DNA of 64,000 bases from Mesorhizobium carmichaelinearum (GTDB lineage Bacteria; Pseudomonadota; Alphaproteobacteria; Rhizobiales; Rhizobiaceae), in the NCBI RefSeq assembly GCF_900199455.1, contig NZ_FZQR01000026.1, forward strand, positions 1 through 64,000, read 5' to 3'. The first letter of the stretch is position 1. Each line of letters begins with the position of its first letter. Under the pieces are notes generated by a model. The model was not told the origin of the DNA. It saw nothing but the letters and a program-made list of their open reading frames with translations, and did no database searches. Made by a program: the position numbers and the translations under genes. Below are positions 60,015 through 64,000 of this stretch, in pieces.

Positions 60015-60174
60015 GCATGTCACTCCCGTTTGCAACGTGAACAGCAGCAGAGAATGAGGGCGCGGCTGGCGCCGCGCCGTCATAGCCGCTGCCGTCTTCG
60101 TCGAACTCTTTCGTCTTCAGATGGTAAGCTCAGAATAGCTTGAAGCGTGAGCCCATCAAAGCTCGCCATTGCGC

Positions 60175-60510
60175 CGCGCCGCGCGCGACGTTGACCGTGT
60201 CCTTCCAGGCCAGGTAGGGCGGTTTCGAGACCTTGCTGTCGCGTTCATGCTCTACCACCTGGAACTGCGTCCCGTGCACATGGAACGGATGGTCCATGTC
60301 CGCCTTGTTGACGATTTCCCAGAGTTCGACCTGTCCTGCCTTGGCGACGATATCGACGCGGTTCATATCGAAGGCGACGCCGTTGATCAGGAACCCCATC
60401 TCCATGCCGTTGGCGTTCATGACCATGATTTCGGTGAACACGAACCGCCTGCTGACGGCAGGAGCGCCGAGCCGCGCGATCGGCCGAAGCTCATCTTCTT
60501 CCATCACAAG
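60175..60510 (-). pseudogene. Multicopper oxidase, cupredoxin-domain fragment
   Basis: The frame reads RRFVFTEIMVMNANGMEMGF, LINGVAFDMNRVDIVAKAGQ and then ELWEIVNKADMDHPFHVHGT with QFQVV. HPFHVHG is a copper-ligand motif of the third cupredoxin domain. Domains 1-2 and the final HCHxxxHxxxxM block are missing. The N-terminal break coincides with a perfect hairpin at 60511-60534 (GTGTCCACC/GGTGGACAC), probably the end of a mobile element. Confidence 0.65.
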
Positions 60511-60534
60511 GTGTCCACCTATTTTGGTGGACAC
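60511..60534. repeat. Perfect 9-bp palindrome at a gene breakpoint
   Basis: GTGTCCACC-TATTTT-GGTGGACAC. It marks the edge of the multicopper oxidase fragment and may be an insertion-sequence end or scar. Confidence 0.5.
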
Positions 60535-60746
60535 TTTGCATCAGAGCACTCAACAGCAAAAGGTGCGTAGAAATTCGCGCTTACTGCCGATCGCATCCGG
60601 ACCCCACGCCGGTTCACAACGGCGGCCATTTTGGCCGACAGGACGAAGCGATCTGTGGACCGCGTGCGGCAGGCCGATTCTAGACTTGAGGTCCGCGCGA
60701 GGACAATCGCGCCATCGTCAGCGCCGTGTCACAGACAGAAAGGCGG

Positions 60747-61140
60747 CAGATTTGATACCCGGTGCCCCCGATACTGAATCGCTTGCTATTCAGAACGTCA
60801 CGCTGTCGTCGTCGCGCGACATTCCTTTCAACAAGCTGGTTCTGTCCCAGTCCAATACCCGGCGCATCAAGGCCGGGGTCACCATCGAAGAACTGGCCGA
60901 GGACATTGCGCGCCGCACTCTGCTTCAGAGCCTCAGCGTTCGCGCTGTCGTCAATGTATGGTATCGAGACCGGCATGTTCGAAATCCCCGCCGGCGGACG
61001 TCGCTACCGGGCGCTCGAACTGCTGATCAAGCAGAAACGCCTCGCCAGGACAGCACAGGTGCCCTGCGTCATCTGCGAGGCCGGCATCGGCGAGGAGGCT
61101 TGCCGAAAACATCCAGCGCGCGTCACTGCAACCAAATTGG
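60747..61140 (+). pseudogene. ParB/RepB-type partition protein, multiply frameshifted
   Basis: Three frames in turn carry the ParB N-terminal domain: SRDIPFNKLVLSQSNTRRIK and GVTIEELAEDIARRTLLQSL; then TGMFEIPAGGRRYRALELLI with KQKRLARTAQVPCVICEAGI (GGRRYRAL is the box I motif); then LAENIQRASLQPN (box II). At least two indels and loss of the C-terminus. Such ParB genes belong to plasmids or integrative elements. Confidence 0.65.
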
Positions 61141-61204
61141 CCTTTCACTCGTTTGTCACCTTCGAGGTAGTTTGCCTTAAGGCCCGGCGCATGGATCAGT
61201 ATAC

Positions 61205-61615
61205 ATGACTTCTTGTGTCGTCCTGCTTGTGGAAGATGAGTCCATCGTCTTGCTGGATGTTGAAAACTCCCTGATCGAGGCAGGATTTGAGGTAGTCCCT
61301 GCGGTCAATGGATCAACGGCGATAGCGGCTTTTGATCGCGAGCCGGAGCGCTTCGGGGCGCTCATTTCGGATGTAAGACTTGGCGCGGGGGCCACCGGCT
61401 GGGATGTCGCCCGCCACGTAAGAAGTGTCGTTCCAACTTTGCCTGTGATCTACGTGAGCGCGGACGGCGCCGATGACTGGGCGGCCCAAGGTGTGCCAAA
61501 TAGCATCATGATCACCAAGCCGTTTGTCATGCCGCAGATCATCACCGGGCTTGCAACCCTGCTTAACGAAGGAAGCTCCAGCTTGGCACGGGAGAATGGC
61601 TCCCGCGGGCCTTGA
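61205..61615 (+). CDS. Stand-alone response regulator receiver
   Basis: 136 residues consisting of one receiver domain: VVLLVEDESIVLLDVENSLI (E10, D11), the phospho-accepting D56 in ALISDVRLGAGATGWDV, S86 in VIYVSADG and K106 in SIMITKPF. No output domain, like the CheY/FixK-type single-domain regulators that partner HWE kinases. Its cognate kinase is not adjacent; the two HWE kinases of the window are candidates. One of the few intact genes in this block. Confidence 0.75.
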   Translation: MTSCVVLLVEDESIVLLDVENSLIEAGFEVVPAVNGSTAIAAFDREPERFGALISDVRLGAGATGWDVARHVRSVVPTLPVIYVSADGADDWAAQGVPNSIMITKPFVMPQIITGLATLLNEGSSSLARENGSRGP

Positions 61616-61947
61616 CGGAGCCAGCGCGGGAAACGAAAGCTATTCGATATCAGGCACGTCGGCGGTCGAAAAACAGCGTCGTCGGCTAGCCGTAGTAGCT
61701 GCGACGGAGTAGATCGCCGGTCGATTGGCTTATGAACGCAGCGGTATCCGCGTCTGCTACGAAACGATCTACCGCTTTGCCTACTCGACCGGTGGCCCTA
61801 TGCGGGCTGTCCAGCCATGGCACCAGCGGAGCGGGCCGATGGTTGTCTGGATGATCGGCCAATCGGATTGTCCTGTTGTGCGGAGCAGCGGCATTGCAAT
61901 TTCGGCAAGATGCCCTAGATTGTATGGCAGATTGCCGGAGTGAGAAT
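61616..61947 (+). other. Spacer with an IS30-like remnant
   Basis: About 330 bases. Around 61713-61800 a frame reads LAYERSGIRVCYETIYRFAY, similar to the helix-turn-helix/catalytic border of IS30 transposases (pattern S..TIYR.IY). Nothing else is recognised. GGAGTGAGA before 61948 is the ribosome binding site of the antitoxin. Confidence 0.4.
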
Positions 61948-62391
61948 ATGGCCACGTCTAACGCAGTGATTGAGGAAGTCGCCCGCAAGTTGGGCGGCGT
62001 CACCGTGCTGGGGGCGGATGTTCGCTCACAGGCCGATCTTGCGACGGTCGTGCGACGCCGGCTTCCGCTCGCCACACTGAAGGGGCTGTCACTGGCCGGC
62101 ATGAGTGAGCAGGAGATCGAGCGTTTCGTTATTCCACAGCGGACCCGTCGACATCGCGCCGAGAAGAATCAGCCGCTGACAATTGAGGAGTCCGACCGGG
62201 CGGTGCGCCTCATCCGCATCCAGTCGCTGGCGGAAGAAATGTTTGGCGATGCCGGCAAGGCAAACCGCTGGCTGCGCAAGGAGTTGACCGAACTCGGCAA
62301 TGAGACCCCACTGACGGTTGCGCAGACAGAAGCCGGCGCGCGCGTCATTGAAACGATCCTTGGCAAGATCGCTTGGGGTGCAGCCGCCTGA
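61948..62391 (+). CDS. Xre/MbcA/ParS-type antitoxin of a RES toxin system
   Basis: 147 residues. ATG follows GGAGTGAG. The N-terminal HTH-like part (ARKLGGVTVLGADVRSQADL, VRRRLPLATLKGLSLAGMSE, ERFVIPQRTRRHRAEKNQPL) and the C-terminal DUF2384 domain (SDRAVRLIRIQSLAEEMFGD, KANRWLRKELTELGNETPLT) are those of antitoxins partnered with RES toxins. It binds the toxin through the DUF2384 part and represses the operon. Its stop codon overlaps the toxin start by one base. Confidence 0.85.
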   Translation: MATSNAVIEEVARKLGGVTVLGADVRSQADLATVVRRRLPLATLKGLSLAGMSEQEIERFVIPQRTRRHRAEKNQPLTIEESDRAVRLIRIQSLAEEMFGDAGKANRWLRKELTELGNETPLTVAQTEAGARVIETILGKIAWGAAA

Positions 62392-62852
62392 TGCGGCTCT
62401 GGCGACTTTCGAGCCTGCATTTCGCGGAGGCTTTCGACGGCGGCTACGGCCTGCGCTTCGATGGCAGGTGGAACACGGTGGGACGTCCCGTGACGTACGC
62501 CGCGACGTCACCATCACTGTGCGTTCTCGAAAAGCTCGTACATGTTGAGAACCCGGAGCTGCTGCCGGCACTCGCGATGGTGACTTATGAGGTGTCCAAT
62601 GAGATGCCCATTGAACGCCGCACTCTCGCGGATCTTCCCCAGGACTGGCGTCGGCGGGAGGCGGAAACGCAGCGGACCGGAGATGAGTGGCTCGCGAGCA
62701 ATCAGGCGGCTATTTTGTTTATTCCGTCTGCAATCGTTCCGATTGCGGATAGTCCCGACCAGAATGTGATCATCAACCACCTGCATCCGGCGGCGACTAC
62801 GATCCGTATCGAGCGGATCGAGACCTTCGATCTGGATGTGCGGTTGCTATAG
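62391..62852 (+). CDS. RES-domain toxin (NAD+-depleting)
   Basis: 153 residues from MRLWRLSSLHFAEAFDGGYG. RES-domain features: R26 in DGRWNTVGRPVTYAA, Y36 and E47 in SLCVLEKLVH, and NVIINHLHP near the end. RES toxins break down or transfer ADP-ribose from NAD+ and stop growth when the antitoxin is lost. TGATG overlap with the antitoxin gene shows coupled translation. The pair lies in decayed mobile DNA and may have stabilised it. Confidence 0.85.
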   Translation: MRLWRLSSLHFAEAFDGGYGLRFDGRWNTVGRPVTYAATSPSLCVLEKLVHVENPELLPALAMVTYEVSNEMPIERRTLADLPQDWRRREAETQRTGDEWLASNQAAILFIPSAIVPIADSPDQNVIINHLHPAATTIRIERIETFDLDVRLL

Positions 62853-62932
62853 AGCGCACCAAATAGAGCGTATATTTCAACTGCTTCGCTAGTTCCATAA
62901 GATCTGGGCGACAATGTCGGCCCGCCGGTCAT

Positions 62933-63552
62933 TTGCTCCTCGCCTGGCGCCGGGTGGCATCCCGGCCCGTGGAGGAGCTGCTAACCGAGGCGAGCATCGC
63001 CAGGGTTTTGGAGGATCTTGGCCATGCCCGGCACGGCGAGGCGGTCAGCGATCTGGCCGATGACCTTCGACAGCTCTCGTCGGCCGAAGGGCCGGTTGGA
63101 GCATTGACCGGTGCCATCGCGAGCGCCGAGCGCCGCGGTTTTGGGCGCGCCCTCGGCGCTTGGCTCGCCGATGCCTTGCTGGCGCAACGGCTGGCTGGGC
63201 CCATGCGGTAACCGCTGCTTGGTGCCGAGGCGACCTTGGGCACAAGCGCTCGCTCGCGTCGATCCAGTTCTGTGGCGGCAAACATTGAGACAGACCCTGG
63301 GCGTGCGAAGTGGCTGCTTGCCGCGCAGGCGCGCGCTGCGTTGCGCGCCCTCGATCTTTCCGCCGAGCTCGAGCGCCGTGCCGATCGGCTAGTCGCTGTC
63401 GCTCCAAAACTCAGGGCAAAGGCGGCGGACGCCGTCGTCGCAAGGCTGTTAACCGACACGCGATCGTGGCATCGGAAAAGATCGCTGGAATGAGCGATCG
63501 CGGATTGCGCCGCCTGTTCGACCGGCTGGTCGAGCTCGGCGCCGTCCGCGAG
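62933..63552 (+). pseudogene. DUF1403-family protein, multiply frameshifted
   Basis: Successive frames carry LLAWRRVASRPVEELLTEAS and LADDLRQLSSAEGPVGALTG; then a broken middle; then WLLAAQARAALRALDLSAEL, DRLVAVAPKLRAKAADAVVA; then GMSDRGLRRLFDRLVELGAV. These are in the order of DUF1403 proteins of rhizobial plasmids and islands. The C-terminus is cut at VRE by the IS6 end at 63553. Dead. Confidence 0.65.
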
Positions 63553-64000
63553 GGATCTGTCGCAAATCGTGATTTCGGTCACCACGCGACGCTTTCGCGC
63601 CAATGATCAGGCGGCAAGGATCGCGAACTGCTCGGCAATTGAGGGGCATGGATTGTACGCAAACCTTGCCTGCCGTTTGCGCATCATGTGAACCATCTCG
63701 ATGCCGGAGAGAATGACCTCTGCGCTCGCCTTCGATTTGAAGCCGAGCATGGAGCGGATGCGGCGCTTGACGCGCCGATGGTCCTGCTCGATCCGATTGT
63801 TGAGATACTTGCTCTTGCGGATGCGGATTGGTTTCAGTGAGCACCGCGTTCGATCCGCAAACGGTGTTCAGCATCGCAGGAAATGATCGCCTCGTGATTT
63901 GTCTGGCTGCCGTCGATGACAATGCGATCCGGTCGACCGTGGCGCTCCAACGCCGTCTGGAGGAAGCGTTTTGCGGCCGCCAGGTCACGGTTTTCGCTGA
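63553..64000 (-). mobile_element. IS6-family element, partial at window edge
   Basis: The end GGATCTGTCGCAAA lies at 63553-63566 and the transposase stop at 63607-63609. Minus-strand frames read FAYNPCPSIAEQFAILAA-like C-terminus (NPCPSIAEQFAILAA), NNRIEQDHRRVKRRIR and, after a frameshift near 63840, RPDRIVIDGSQTNHEAI. It continues past the window edge. Same orientation as the IS6 copy at 58264-59005, but clearly a diverged relative. Confidence 0.7.

Overview
The window looks like accessory chromosome or symbiosis-island-type DNA of a Rhizobiales alphaproteobacterium, most likely Mesorhizobium. The basis is high GC, small rhizobial families (DUF768, DUF982, DUF3606, DUF1403, SyrA-like, host-attachment protein), HWE-type histidine kinases, an alphaproteobacterial CsgH homologue, and promoter sites of the EcfG form GGAAC-N16-CGTT. 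No rRNA, tRNA, CRISPR array or replication origin was seen.

Layout. 0-6 kb is a scrapyard of transposon pieces (MuB/TniB-like ATPase, IS5, IS91) with small rhizobial genes and a frameshifted glycine-repeat secreted protein. 6-12.5 kb holds a DUF4242 protein and two class III nucleotide cyclases with different effector halves (AAA/TPR, alpha/beta hydrolase). This block lies between inverted copies of a SyrA-like gene at 3.4-3.7 and 13.6-13.9 kb. 14.5-22 kb carries an HWE kinase, many small stress-type proteins and an NRAMP-related transporter. 22.5-24.1 kb is a curli-type cluster (curlin, CsgH, curlin). 25.1-27.6 kb encodes a secreted caspase-fold protein that has lost both catalytic residues. 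29.6-45 kb carries envelope and stress genes: cyclopropane fatty acid synthase, OmpA-like protein, Hsp20 behind a ROSE-like RNA thermometer, LolA-like protein, glycine-zipper lipoprotein, YmgE/GlsB-type proteins, PRC-barrel protein, a second HWE kinase and an ElaB/DUF883-like protein. Several of these genes, and a probable small RNA near 36.03-36.12 kb, sit behind EcfG-like sites, so much of the region may belong to the general stress regulon.

46.1-49.8 kb is an intact sugar ABC importer (Tat-exported binding protein, double ATPase, permease). 51.7-58.2 kb is an intact branched-chain-type ABC importer (SBP-LivH-LivM-LivG-LivF) followed by a hydantoin/allantoin-type racemase and a GntR/FCD regulator. 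A perfect TTTTGTATACAAAA palindrome lies upstream of its first gene. Together these suggest uptake and racemisation of a cyclic ureide or amino-acid derivative under GntR control.

58.2-64 kb is bounded by two decayed IS6-family elements in the same orientation. Between them are truncated or frameshifted genes (DNA ligase, multicopper oxidase, ParB, DUF1403), an intact response regulator and an intact Xre-RES toxin-antitoxin pair.

Many genes carry one clean frameshift with an otherwise well-preserved reading frame. This may be real decay or may partly be sequence error. No wholly new multi-gene system is proven here. The best leads are the pseudo-caspase, the EcfG-linked small RNA candidate, the GTATAC-controlled racemase/ABC cluster and the duplicated small-gene families.
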